The notes beneath the pieces were generated by a model. The model searched no databases, was not told where the DNA came from, and saw only the letters and a list, made by a program, of their open reading frames with translations. Positions 36,455-44,898 of a stretch of 48,617 nucleotides of DNA are shown here, in pieces. The translations under genes were made by a program, and so were the position numbers. Numbering within the stretch: the stretch's first letter is position 1; the number at the start of each line of letters is the position of its first letter. The stretch comes from Lachnospiraceae bacterium (GTDB lineage: Bacteria > Bacillota > Clostridia > Lachnospirales > Lachnospiraceae), in NCBI GenBank assembly GCA_022796795.1, contig JAAWJI010000030.1, positions 1 to 48,617 on the forward strand, given 5' to 3'.

Positions 36455-37369
36455 TTATTCATTTTTAAGTCCCTGAAAAAAATCAGAAATAGCTTCCAGA
36501 ATCCGGGTGAAAAAGTTTCCTACTTTGTCCTTATCCACATTAAGACCCATATCCTGAATCTTTTTGTACAGCTCCTCCGCCTGCTGAGCCAGAGCTCCCA
36601 CATCCAGATCAAGCTTGCTGATTTTTTCCATAAGCTCCCGGATCTTTGCCATATCCTCCTCCGAAAGCTTAATCTCATACTTCTCGGCAGCCTCCCTGAT
36701 AATGGCTTCTATCTCCTCGGTAGTCTGGGCTCCGGTCTCCAGAATTCGCTGCTTTACATAGGCGATAATCTCCGAAGCCTGCTCGGAATCTCCCAGCACA
36801 TCGCCGATCTCACCAGTTAATACCAGTTCATTGGTGGCTGTCTCCAGCACATTTTCCGCCACCTGCTCCCCTGTCATGGTCTCATAAGCCTTCACGGCGC
36901 CGATCAGCGCCGCCGTGCCGGAAATATTGGCAGGCGCAGCCACAACAACCTCCGCATCCTGAATGCCTGCAGTCAGCAGTGCATTCCGATACATGGATAC
37001 GGTGCAGTAAGAAATATTGTGGGTTTCCACCTGCAGACCGCTGCCCTCTGCCAGAGGCGATACCAAAACAGAGGACAGGGATTTGCTTCCGATTACATGG
37101 GCCGGAAGATAGGCGTCCAGATACTGATGCTCCTGATCATTGGTAACCGTAATCACTGTGTAATGCTCTAAATCCGCTTCTGTCAGCTCCATCTGCTGCA
37201 ATACCGCAGCTCTTTGCTCCCCGGTCAGATCCGCGCCTAAAGCCACAATAGGCTCCCCAGGCTTTGCAGCCTGTAAAGGCATGACGCAAAGAGCCAGCTG
37301 CAGTACAGCCAGCAGCCCGGCTGCCCAGGGCCTCCAGCCTCTTCGATTCTTTTTTTCTGTCATTTTCAT
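36455..37369 (-). CDS. Secreted DUF1002 protein
   Basis: A 304-residue exported protein of the DUF1002 (YpuA-like) family, whose function is unknown. A signal peptide (WAAGLLAVLQLALCVMPLQA) ends near residue 35. The body starts VALGADLTGEQRAAVLQQM and has VIGSKSLSSVLVSPL and NISYCTVSMYRNALLTAGI, all family hallmarks. Residues 205-300 are predicted helical coils (EEIEAIIREAAEKYEIKLSE). The ATG overlaps the stop of the alpha/beta hydrolase (ATGA), so the two are coupled; a second ATG at 37363 is possible. No anchor follows, so it is secreted or held by other parts. Confidence 0.88.
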   Translation of the reverse strand: MKMTEKKNRRGWRPWAAGLLAVLQLALCVMPLQAAKPGEPIVALGADLTGEQRAAVLQQMELTEADLEHYTVITVTNDQEHQYLDAYLPAHVIGSKSLSSVLVSPLAEGSGLQVETHNISYCTVSMYRNALLTAGIQDAEVVVAAPANISGTAALIGAVKAYETMTGEQVAENVLETATNELVLTGEIGDVLGDSEQASEIIAYVKQRILETGAQTTEEIEAIIREAAEKYEIKLSEEDMAKIRELMEKISKLDLDVGALAQQAEELYKKIQDMGLNVDKDKVGNFFTRILEAISDFFQGLKNE

Positions 37370-38334
37370 AATCTCCTCACATTTCGCAATCCAATTACAT
37401 CCTGAATGTGGACATAAATCCAGGCATAGATATCCTGGTATACTTTTGCTCTGTCTGTCTCATTCAATATCTCATGGCGGTCATTTTCGTATAAAATCCA
37501 GGTCAGATCCTCCATTCCCACGGATTCAAAGCGCTTGCATACTTCTTCCACGCCCTTCCCAAAATTTCCAACCGGGTCCTCTGCACCGGCCACAAACAAC
37601 ACTGGAAGCTTCTTGGGCATCCTCTGCAGATTTTCCTGATCAGAGGCTGCCTCAATGCTGGTAAACAGATTGAAATACCCATTTATGGTAAACCGGAAGG
37701 TGCACCACTCGCTGGCTGCATAGGCGTCCACAATCTCCGTATCCTTGGTAAGCCAGTCATAGCGTGTCCTGCAGGGCTCAAATTTCTTATGATATCCCCC
37801 AAAGGCCATGGTGTCAATAAGCTTGCTTCGGTGATGCCAGCCGAACAGCTTTGCCTGCAGCCAACAGAGGGTTTTTCCCAGGCGCAGCACCGACTCGGGC
37901 TGACTGCCGGTTCCCATAATCACCGCCCCGTCCAGTTCAGAGCCAAGCAGGCACAGATACTGACGTACCAGAAAGGAACCCATGCTATGTCCCAGCATGA
38001 AATAAGGCTTGCCAGGATAACGGCTCTTGGTCTTCTTTTTCAACTGATGAATGTCTTTGAGAACAATCTGGTTTCCATTGGTCTCATGAAAAAAGCCATA
38101 GTCCTCCCTGGATGCAGCCGTGGCACCATGTCCCAAATGGTCGTTTCCCACCACCACCAGGCCGCGTTCCGCCAGGAATCTGGCAAAGTTATCATAGCGG
38201 TCTATGTATTCCACCATCCCGTGAACAATCTGAAGCACACCCTGTATGGGCTCTCCGTCCGGGCTCCACTCAATGGCGTGAATTTTATTTTTTCCATCTC
38301 CGGAATCATATGTGAATTCTCGTTTGTTCACCAT
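37366..38334 (-). CDS. Alpha/beta hydrolase (lysophospholipase / monoacylglycerol lipase type)
   Basis: A 322-residue serine hydrolase of the Hydrolase_4 type, which often cleaves monoacylglycerols or lysophospholipids. The nucleophile elbow is GHSMG with Ser117. The acid is in LFVAGAEDPVGN and the histidine in YENDRHEILNE. The oxyanion part is in VLQIVHGMVEY. There is no signal peptide, so it acts in the cytoplasm. AGGAGAAAGAATCT precedes the ATG. It is the first gene of a two-gene operon with the DUF1002 gene. Confidence 0.9.
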   Translation of the reverse strand: MVNKREFTYDSGDGKNKIHAIEWSPDGEPIQGVLQIVHGMVEYIDRYDNFARFLAERGLVVVGNDHLGHGATAASREDYGFFHETNGNQIVLKDIHQLKKKTKSRYPGKPYFMLGHSMGSFLVRQYLCLLGSELDGAVIMGTGSQPESVLRLGKTLCWLQAKLFGWHHRSKLIDTMAFGGYHKKFEPCRTRYDWLTKDTEIVDAYAASEWCTFRFTINGYFNLFTSIEAASDQENLQRMPKKLPVLFVAGAEDPVGNFGKGVEEVCKRFESVGMEDLTWILYENDRHEILNETDRAKVYQDIYAWIYVHIQDVIGLRNVRRL

Positions 38335-38528
38335 AGATTCTTTCTCCTCTCGCCTGCCTTATTCAGAGTCTGTCTTTTGCACTTGCTGATTGTTCCCTCA
38401 CTCTGGTCTGTCGTGCCAGCTCAAAAACCTGACGGTTTTTCCTATTATATCATAGTTCTTTCTGAAAAGCTTCTAAAATTTTTGTGAACAGGGCATTTGG
38501 GGGAGATTTGGAGGTGCTGGTATTACCA

Positions 38529-38557
38529 TTGTATTTCCCATGATTCTTTTGTATACT
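38529..38557 (+). promoter_or_regulatory. Sigma-A promoter of the YesM/YesN-type pair
   Basis: TTGTAT (38529-38534), 17 bp, TATACT (38552-38557), about 65 bases before the kinase ATG. Confidence 0.65.
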
Positions 38558-38621
38558 CTAACTCAGATATGGAATCAGACACAATCTCCAGAGAGATCAT
38601 ACAGAAAGGTGGGAATACGCC

Positions 38622-40430
38622 ATGAAGCGCCGGAACATTAAGAAACCGCCCACATTAGCCGCTCTTAAAAAATGGATTCTGGGTCAGCGGTTCTATCCGC
38701 TTCTGATGATTATTTTTAATTCCATTTTTTTCTGTGCTGTACTGATTATGGTTCTTATGTCTGTGGTCATTACCGGAAGGATTACCATTCATAACCGGGA
38801 TTCCTATGCCTCCCGGTTTCTGCAGGATATGCGCCAGAACATTACCTTTGTAACAACAAACGTGGAAGCCTATTCCCGGTTTATCCTCTCTGAGGAAAGT
38901 ATTCAGTCCATGCTGCTAGAAGACACCGCGTCCCCCACCTATAAAACCCTTGTCCGGGATGCCCGAAAAGAGGTAACCCGGCTTCTCATGGAACAAGATT
39001 ACATTGAATCTCTTTCTATCTACAGTCTGGATGGAAACGGTTTTACCGCAGGGGACGGCCCCTCTTATTCCGTTGATTTTTCCGTCTGGAAGGAACAGGA
39101 CTGGTATCAGGAGGCTTTTGATAAAAAGGGAAATTATCTGTGGGTACACTCTTCCTTTGACGGAATCGACGAATGGGAAGACAGGGTGGTATTTACTAGG
39201 GTCATCAATAAGACAGATACCATGGACAGAATCGGAATCATGGTGTGTATTCTGAATAACCAATACTTTACCAACATCATTTCAGATTTGAACAGCACAG
39301 GGATCGGAAGCTTTCTGATCTATGGTGAGGACGGCGTCCCCCTCTTTGGAGCCCCAGCCGGAAACGAAAACCTGCAAAAGCGGCTGAAAACGTCCGTGGC
39401 ATCCCTGGGAGATCAGGCAACAACCCTATTTTCAGGAGGCTACCTGATCACAGGCTGCCAGGAATCTCATCTGGGCTGGAAACTAATCTGTGTGGAGCAT
39501 GTCTGGACGGTTCTTGAAAACCAGAAAACCATTTTTCTTGTCATACTCATGGTTTCATTTCTCGTAATGGCTGCAGCCTCTCAAATATACAGAAAACTTG
39601 CCCACGTGGTTTCTCAGGAGCTGCAAAATCTGACGAAGGTCATGGAGCGGGCCGAAAACCAGGACTTTCAGGAGGAGATTCAGATTGAAAAGGTATGGGA
39701 GTTTATCCAGCTGGGAGATTCCTATAACAGGCTTATAAACCGGATTCACATGCTGGTAAATGAGGTCATGCAGCAAAAGCTGTATGCCAAGCAGGCACAG
39801 CTGGAAAGCCTGCAGGCACAGATCAATCCCCATTTTCTGTATAATACCCTGGACTGCATCAGCTGGAAAGCCATGGCAAACAGCCAGATGGAAATCGCTG
39901 AAATGATACAGTGTCTCTCGAAAATGTTTCGCTTCAGTCTGGGCAGCGGCGAGAAAGAAATTGCATTGGCAGAGGAGATCGAAAACATCAAAAATTATCT
40001 TTTCCTCCAGAAAAAACGATTTAAGGACAATCTGGTTTACCTTATCGACGTACCCCAGGAGCTCTCAAAATATCACATTATGAAGTTTCTCCTTCAGCCT
40101 CTGGTGGAAAACAGTATTCTTCACGGCCTGCAGCCAAAAACAGAAAAGGGGTATCTTGGAATCAGCGCCCAGGTGGAGGAGGGGATATTGACTCTCTGTG
40201 TATGGGACAACGGAACCGGAATTAACGAAGAACAGATGGAACAGCTGCTGCGGGGAAACACCTATGACAACAGCAGAAAGCGGCACAGACATGGGGTTTA
40301 CAACGTCAATGAACGTTTGCGCATGCGCTATGGAGAGGACAGCGCGCTGCATTTTGAAAACCGGAAAAAGGGAGGAACGCGGGTTACGATCCGCATTAAG
40401 ACAGAGAGTTTACAGGAACTTTCAAAATAG
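38622..40430 (+). CDS. YesM-type sensor histidine kinase
   Basis: A membrane sensor kinase of 602 residues. Two transmembrane helices (about 25-52 and 303-322) enclose an outside dCache-like sensor (53-300). A HAMP-like linker follows, then the His_kinase domain with the phosphorylated His404 in INPHFLYNTLD. The ATPase has the N box LVENSILHGL and VWDNGTGI. This family senses extracellular sugars and polysaccharide fragments, and signals to AraC-type regulators. GAAAGGTGGG precedes the ATG. It is followed after 9 bp by its regulator and lies upstream of the sugar ABC operon. Confidence 0.93.
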   Translation: MKRRNIKKPPTLAALKKWILGQRFYPLLMIIFNSIFFCAVLIMVLMSVVITGRITIHNRDSYASRFLQDMRQNITFVTTNVEAYSRFILSEESIQSMLLEDTASPTYKTLVRDARKEVTRLLMEQDYIESLSIYSLDGNGFTAGDGPSYSVDFSVWKEQDWYQEAFDKKGNYLWVHSSFDGIDEWEDRVVFTRVINKTDTMDRIGIMVCILNNQYFTNIISDLNSTGIGSFLIYGEDGVPLFGAPAGNENLQKRLKTSVASLGDQATTLFSGGYLITGCQESHLGWKLICVEHVWTVLENQKTIFLVILMVSFLVMAAASQIYRKLAHVVSQELQNLTKVMERAENQDFQEEIQIEKVWEFIQLGDSYNRLINRIHMLVNEVMQQKLYAKQAQLESLQAQINPHFLYNTLDCISWKAMANSQMEIAEMIQCLSKMFRFSLGSGEKEIALAEEIENIKNYLFLQKKRFKDNLVYLIDVPQELSKYHIMKFLLQPLVENSILHGLQPKTEKGYLGISAQVEEGILTLCVWDNGTGINEEQMEQLLRGNTYDNSRKRHRHGVYNVNERLRMRYGEDSALHFENRKKGGTRVTIRIKTESLQELSK

Positions 40431-40439
40431 GGGGATTTT

Positions 40440-42029
40440 ATGTATAAAGTTTTTCTAGTGGACGACGAGCCTGTTGTTCTGGAAAGTATGAAAACAGTTA
40501 TTGAATGGGAATATCTGGGATTTACTATCTGCGGGGAAGCAGAAAGCGGGGAGGAGGCCTGGGGCCTTTTGGACAAATGCCGTCCGGATCTGGTCATTAC
40601 CGATGTGATGATGGCTCAGATGAGCGGAATTGAGCTGGCCGAGCACATAAACCTGCATTATCCAGACATAGAGGTTATTATTATCAGCGGTTATGATGAG
40701 TTCGACTTTGTGCGCTCCGCCATGCAGGCCGGCGTGGTGGAGTATCTCACGAAGCCCACAGAAAAGCGGGAGCTGGAGCGGGTACTGAAAAAAATTGCAA
40801 GGCGGATCCAAAAGCGAACAGACTTTGAGAACAGCCTTCGGGAAATGAAAGAGATCACCAGAAAAAACCTGCCCATTCTGCGGAATCAGTTTTACAATGA
40901 CCTGATGAATCAGATCATAGCGGAAGAAGAAATTCCGACTCATCTCAACTATTATGCATCTCCTCTCACTTGTAATCCTTATCAGCTATGGCGCTTCCGG
41001 CTGGATCAGACAGAGCAGAGGGAAAGGCCAGGCATGAGAGAGCTTTTGCGGGCTCAGCTGGAAATGCTGCTCCGGGACCAGCTCCAGCAGACCTGCCCCT
41101 ATGATTTTTTCGTGCGGGGCAGAGATTTGTGCTGTATTGTGGAGGATGGCCGGGAAAGGAGGGATTCCCAGGGAATGGTCCGGGAAATGTTGGAGGATGT
41201 TCTCCAGGAATTTCAAAATCTTACCCGGAACAGCGTCTCTGTGGGAATCAGCCGGAAATACGAAAGCTATCTGACTCTTTCCCGCGCAGCCCAGGACTGT
41301 GAAGCCGCCTTGGAGTTCCGCTACAATCTGGGGGAGGGCAACTGCATCTTTTTTGACGAGGTGCAAAACATTTCCGGAAGGGGAGCGGACAGTAACTATG
41401 AATTGCTGAACAAGGCCTGCATGAAGCTGCGGGCCCTGAACAAAACGGATGCCAAAGCCCTCATAGAGAGGATCTACCGGGAGCTAAAGGAAAATAACGC
41501 TATCTATCAGCAGGCCTACAGCCAGACGGTGCTTTTGATGACAGAATTATACGCCATTTGCTGCGAGGAAAAAATACGGAATAAAATCATGGAATGTCTG
41601 CGGGAATTATACCGATACCAGACTGCAGACGCCCTGCAGGCCCTGGTCGTTGCTTTCCTGGATGAAATATTGGACGCAGCCGTGGCAAATGTGACAGAAA
41701 AAAATGAACAGATCATCCAGCAGGTAAAAGCATATGTAGAGGCCCATTTGGGAGAAAAAATCTCCCTGGTGGATGTGGCGGATGCCGTTCATCTCAGCAA
41801 AAATTATTTCTGTAATATTTTCAAAAAGGAACAGGGAGAGACCTTTTTTGCCTATCTCATGCGGATGCGCATGGAAAAGGCCAAAGAGCTTTTGCGGACT
41901 ACGGATCATAAGGTGTATGTGATCGCAGAACTGGTGGGCTATACGGATTACTTCTATTTTTCACAGGTATTTAAAAAATACGCGGGCGTCACAGCCGGGG
42001 AATACCGGGAAATCTATGACGGAGAGTAG
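40440..42029 (+). CDS. YesN-type response regulator with AraC DNA-binding domain
   Basis: The partner of the upstream kinase, 529 residues. The receiver (1-120) has the acidic pair in VDDE, the phosphorylated Asp55 in VITDVMM and the lysine in YLTKPTEK. A long central region (about 130-410) is of the YesN linker type. The C-terminal ~100 residues hold two helix-turn-helix motifs of the AraC family: ISLVDVADAVHLSKNYFCNI and VYVIAELVGYTDYFYFSQVF. It should activate the sugar-transport operon that begins at about 42190. GGGGG-type ribosome site lies just before the ATG. Confidence 0.94.
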   Translation: MYKVFLVDDEPVVLESMKTVIEWEYLGFTICGEAESGEEAWGLLDKCRPDLVITDVMMAQMSGIELAEHINLHYPDIEVIIISGYDEFDFVRSAMQAGVVEYLTKPTEKRELERVLKKIARRIQKRTDFENSLREMKEITRKNLPILRNQFYNDLMNQIIAEEEIPTHLNYYASPLTCNPYQLWRFRLDQTEQRERPGMRELLRAQLEMLLRDQLQQTCPYDFFVRGRDLCCIVEDGRERRDSQGMVREMLEDVLQEFQNLTRNSVSVGISRKYESYLTLSRAAQDCEAALEFRYNLGEGNCIFFDEVQNISGRGADSNYELLNKACMKLRALNKTDAKALIERIYRELKENNAIYQQAYSQTVLLMTELYAICCEEKIRNKIMECLRELYRYQTADALQALVVAFLDEILDAAVANVTEKNEQIIQQVKAYVEAHLGEKISLVDVADAVHLSKNYFCNIFKKEQGETFFAYLMRMRMEKAKELLRTTDHKVYVIAELVGYTDYFYFSQVFKKYAGVTAGEYREIYDGE

Positions 42030-42175
42030 AAGACTATTTATACAAAATCTTTAGAGAAACATGGAATTTATTTTGCAGGATATAGAAAAATGCAGTTACC
42101 ATTCACCAAAAGCGTAACAAAATGCATAATATTACAAATCCTGTTGGAATATTTTCCATGTTTTTTTACAGTCAC

Positions 42176-42197
42176 ACATGTTAGTATACTGACATGT
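42176..42197 (+). promoter_or_regulatory. 22-bp palindrome over the -10 box of the sugar operon
   Basis: ACATGT-T-AGTA and TACT-G-ACATGT form a palindrome with one mismatched pair. A TATACT -10 box (42185-42190) is at its centre. The -35 is poor: TTTTTT at the 17-bp position, or TTTACA at 14 bp. Such a weak promoter covered by a dyad fits regulated transcription by a dimeric repressor or by the AraC-type regulator. Confidence 0.6.
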
Positions 42198-42284
42198 TCA
42201 GATCCATGCAGAAAACTCCCTTGGCAAAGTCTGAACGCTGATACACACGCAAACCGAAAAGGAAATGGAAATGGAGGTAGGAAA

Positions 42285-42956
42285 ATGAAAAGGAAAAAAT
42301 TCATGGCGCTTCTCTTAGCAGCCGGCATACTTGGTTCTTTGGCTGCATGCGGAAACAAAGAAAATGCTCCCGCAGAAAATGCGGAAACTCAAAACGCAGC
42401 GGAAAAGGTACAGATTCTCCTGGACAAAAACGCATTTCAAAGCGGATATATGCAGGCCACTCAGCCGGAGTGTGTGGAGCTCTTAAGGGCTGGAAAGCTT
42501 GCCATGTACCCCACAGGCTCCTGGCAGGTTTCTGTCTTCGAGAAAGAAGAGAATATCGGCTGTGCAGTCTTCCCTAAGACGGGAGAGGAGAATCCCTACC
42601 TGTCCTGCTGCGGAAATGCGGCGGACTCCGGAATTGCAGTTAGCGCCAATTCTGAATACGCGGAGGAAGCGGCTAAGCTTGCGGTGGAATATTCTAAGGT
42701 TTTAAACGATCATCGGGCCAAAAACGGGGAGCAGACCTATTTTCAGACAGATATAGAACCCAGGGAACGCTCCGAGATGGTGCAGACTTACATTGATAAC
42801 TTTGATAAATTGGAGAAGTCTCAGCTCTGGTGGTATACCTATCTGGATACAACCATTGGAGAGCCCATGCGGGATCTGTCCCACCAGCAATTTGCCGGGG
42901 AGATTGACGTGGATACTTTTGTGAAGGAGCTGGACCGGATTATCGCCGGAAATTAG
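42285..42956 (+). CDS. Sugar ABC transporter solute-binding lipoprotein, N-lobe deleted
   Basis: A lipoprotein with a signal peptide and lipobox (LGSLAACGNK, Cys22). After a short linker (APAENAETQNAAEK) it continues directly with VQILLDKNAFQSGYM, LLRAGKLAMYPTGSWQV and GCAVFPKTGEE. That is the second half of a family 1 (MalE-like) sugar-binding protein. The family is usually about 420-450 residues; this has 223. The missing part is essentially the whole N-lobe, so a closed sugar-binding cleft cannot form. The frame is intact and GGAGGTAGGAAA precedes the ATG. It may be a decayed gene or a reduced docking protein; a functional copy could be elsewhere. Confidence 0.85.
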   Translation: MKRKKFMALLLAAGILGSLAACGNKENAPAENAETQNAAEKVQILLDKNAFQSGYMQATQPECVELLRAGKLAMYPTGSWQVSVFEKEENIGCAVFPKTGEENPYLSCCGNAADSGIAVSANSEYAEEAAKLAVEYSKVLNDHRAKNGEQTYFQTDIEPRERSEMVQTYIDNFDKLEKSQLWWYTYLDTTIGEPMRDLSHQQFAGEIDVDTFVKELDRIIAGN

Positions 42957-42965
42957 AGCAAAAGA

Positions 42966-42994
42966 GGCTGCTGCAAATATCAAAAGCGGCAGCC
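42966..42994 (+). terminator. Intercistronic hairpin between binding protein and permease
   Basis: GGCTGCTGC and GCGGCAGCC pair over 9 bp (one G-U) and are followed by TTTCTTTTC. In sugar ABC operons such hairpins lower expression of the permeases relative to the binding protein and stabilise the upstream mRNA. Confidence 0.75.
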
Positions 42995-43020
42995 TTTCTT
43001 TTCAGAAAGGAGGCTTTCCC

Positions 43021-43905
43021 TTGAATAAACTACTATCCAATAAACCGGTGATTGCCTTGTTTGTGCTTCCTGGCCTGCTGCTGTTCACCTTTGTGTTTCT
43101 GTATCCCATTCTCTATACTCTGGGTCTAAGCTTTACCTCCTGGCGGGGAATCGGCCCCAAAGAATCCGTGGGGCTTGGAAACTATATCCAGCTTTTTACA
43201 CAGGATCCAGTGTTCAGGCGGGCCCTGATAAACACTCTGACTATCCTGGTGGTGGCAGTGACCGGGCAGCTGATACCAGCCCTGTTTTTTGCAGTGCTTC
43301 TCTCCAATGTCGGGAAAAACACCCGGTTTTTTCGCATTGCCTTTTTCATTCCCGTGCTTTTGTCCACAACGGCAATCGCTCTCATGTGGCAAAAAATCTA
43401 TGATGTGAATTTCGGAATGATCAATGAATTTCTGCGGCTTTTGGGTTTCTCTTCTTTGCAGCGGGACTGGATGACAGACAAGGCCACCTGTCTGGTTGCC
43501 GCTATCATTCCGGTGATCTGGCAGTGGATCGGCTATCACATGATTATTCTCTATGCGGGGTTAAAGGGGATCCCCGTCCAGTATGTGGAGGCTGCAAGGC
43601 TGGATGGCGCCACAGAATTCCAGACCGTTACCAGGGTGATTCTGCCTATGCTTCGGGATATCCTGAAGGTGTGCCTGGTTCTGGCCGTGGTGGGCGGCAT
43701 CAAGATCTTTGACAATATCTATGTGATGACCGGAGGCGGCCCCTACAACATGACCACCACCATTGCCATACACATATACAAGGAATCCTTCCTGAAATTT
43801 AATTACGGTTACGGAAGCGCCATTGCCGTTGTTCTGTGTCTGGTTTGTGTGGGCGTATACCTTCTAATCAACAAGGTCATGTCCCATGAACCATTGGAGT
43901 ACTGA
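43021..43905 (+). CDS. Sugar ABC transporter permease, MalF/UgpA type
   Basis: An inner-membrane permease of 294 residues with six transmembrane helices, for oligosaccharide uptake. The EAA loop that contacts the ATPase reads YVEAARLDGATEFQTVTRVI, followed by LPMLRD. GGGPYNMTTTIAIHIYKES is a conserved C-terminal signature. It starts with TTG at 43021, with AAAGGAGG seven bases upstream; no nearby ATG fits. It pairs with the next gene. The ATP-binding subunit is not encoded here and is probably a shared MsmK-type protein, as is common in Firmicutes. Confidence 0.94.
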   Translation: MNKLLSNKPVIALFVLPGLLLFTFVFLYPILYTLGLSFTSWRGIGPKESVGLGNYIQLFTQDPVFRRALINTLTILVVAVTGQLIPALFFAVLLSNVGKNTRFFRIAFFIPVLLSTTAIALMWQKIYDVNFGMINEFLRLLGFSSLQRDWMTDKATCLVAAIIPVIWQWIGYHMIILYAGLKGIPVQYVEAARLDGATEFQTVTRVILPMLRDILKVCLVLAVVGGIKIFDNIYVMTGGGPYNMTTTIAIHIYKESFLKFNYGYGSAIAVVLCLVCVGVYLLINKVMSHEPLEY

Positions 43906-43918
43906 GAGGAGGCTTTTT

Positions 43919-44740
43919 ATGAAGAAAAAATCCTGGATCAGAATTACCATCCTGTCTGCCTTTGCCGTGTTACAGATTTTCCCGCTTCTCTGGCTTATGA
44001 ATTTTTCGCTGAAAACAAAAAGCGAGATCTACACAGAGAGCTCTCTAAGGCTTCCTGACGTTCCCCAGTTTGGAAACTATGTCTTAGCATGGACAAAAGG
44101 CAATGTGGCGGAGTATTTTACAAACAGCGTTTTTGTCACCCTGGTCAGCGTGCTGATCACCTTGGTCCTAAGCTGTATGATGGCCTATGCCATTACCAGA
44201 ATGAAGTGGAAGGGAAGCAATCTGGTGTTGACCTTTCTGATGCTGGGCATGATGGTTCCCATTCATGCCACCTTAATCCCTTTATTCCTGCTGATGCAAA
44301 AAGCCGGACTTTTAAATACTCATTGGTGCGTGATCCTTCCCTATATTGCATCAGGCCTCCCCCTGGCTGTGTTTATTATCAGCAATTTCCTGCGAACCAT
44401 TCCCCACGAACTGGAGGAGGCTGCGTTTATAGACGGCTGCGGCATAATCCGGGCATTTCTCTACATTGTTCTCCCGGTGGTAAAGCCGGCTATTTCTACC
44501 GTAGCAATCTTTACTTTTATGAGCAACTGGAATGAGTTTATCATGGCGTCCACCTATCTGCAATCCACGGACCTCTACACCCTGCCCATTGGCCTCACCG
44601 CCTTCCGGGGAGCCTATTCCGCAGACTTAGGGCCTATGACCGCCGCTATTATCATTACCTGCCTTCCCCTGGTACTTTTTTACTGCTTTTGCAGCGAACA
44701 GGTGGAAAAAAGCTTTGCTGCAGGCGCCGTGCTAAAATAA
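43919..44740 (+). CDS. Sugar ABC transporter permease, MalG/UgpE type
   Basis: The second permease, 273 residues with six transmembrane helices. Its EAA loop reads ELEEAAFIDGCGIIRAFLYI, followed by VLPVVKPA. FTFMSNWNEFIMASTYLQS and PIGLTAFRG are typical of the MalG group. The start is ATG 43919, with GAGGAGG six bases before; the frame begins further upstream, inside the previous gene, but has no ribosome site there. It begins 13 bp after the first permease stop. The 158 bp that follow, before the next gene, hold two palindromes. Confidence 0.94.
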   Translation: MKKKSWIRITILSAFAVLQIFPLLWLMNFSLKTKSEIYTESSLRLPDVPQFGNYVLAWTKGNVAEYFTNSVFVTLVSVLITLVLSCMMAYAITRMKWKGSNLVLTFLMLGMMVPIHATLIPLFLLMQKAGLLNTHWCVILPYIASGLPLAVFIISNFLRTIPHELEEAAFIDGCGIIRAFLYIVLPVVKPAISTVAIFTFMSNWNEFIMASTYLQSTDLYTLPIGLTAFRGAYSADLGPMTAAIIITCLPLVLFYCFCSEQVEKSFAAGAVLK

Positions 44741-44816
44741 ACGCCCTGCAGCAGCCAGCATAATCAAACAGACAACCCATAGCCAGTCCCTTGGGGCATG
44801 GTGATAGTTGTCTTGT

Positions 44817-44879
44817 AGAGCGCTCTTGGAAAATCGGTCAAAAAGAACCAGGGCAGCAAGCCTTCCAGAAGCGCTTCTG
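44817..44879 (+). promoter_or_regulatory. Two LacI-type palindromes before the UroD-like gene
   Basis: AGAGCGCTCT (44817-44826) and CAGAAGCGCTTCTG (44866-44879) are both perfect and share the central GCGC of LacI-family operators. Their centres are 51 bp apart, about five helical turns. No LacI gene is in the window. I see no convincing promoter between them. Confidence 0.5.
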
Positions 44880-44898
44880 TAGAAAGTAGGAGGAAAAA

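Noticed and set aside
42090..42284. Longer start for the solute-binding protein
   Set aside because: The upstream codons include the promoter palindrome region; the lipoprotein signal peptide begins at 42285 behind a strong ribosome site.
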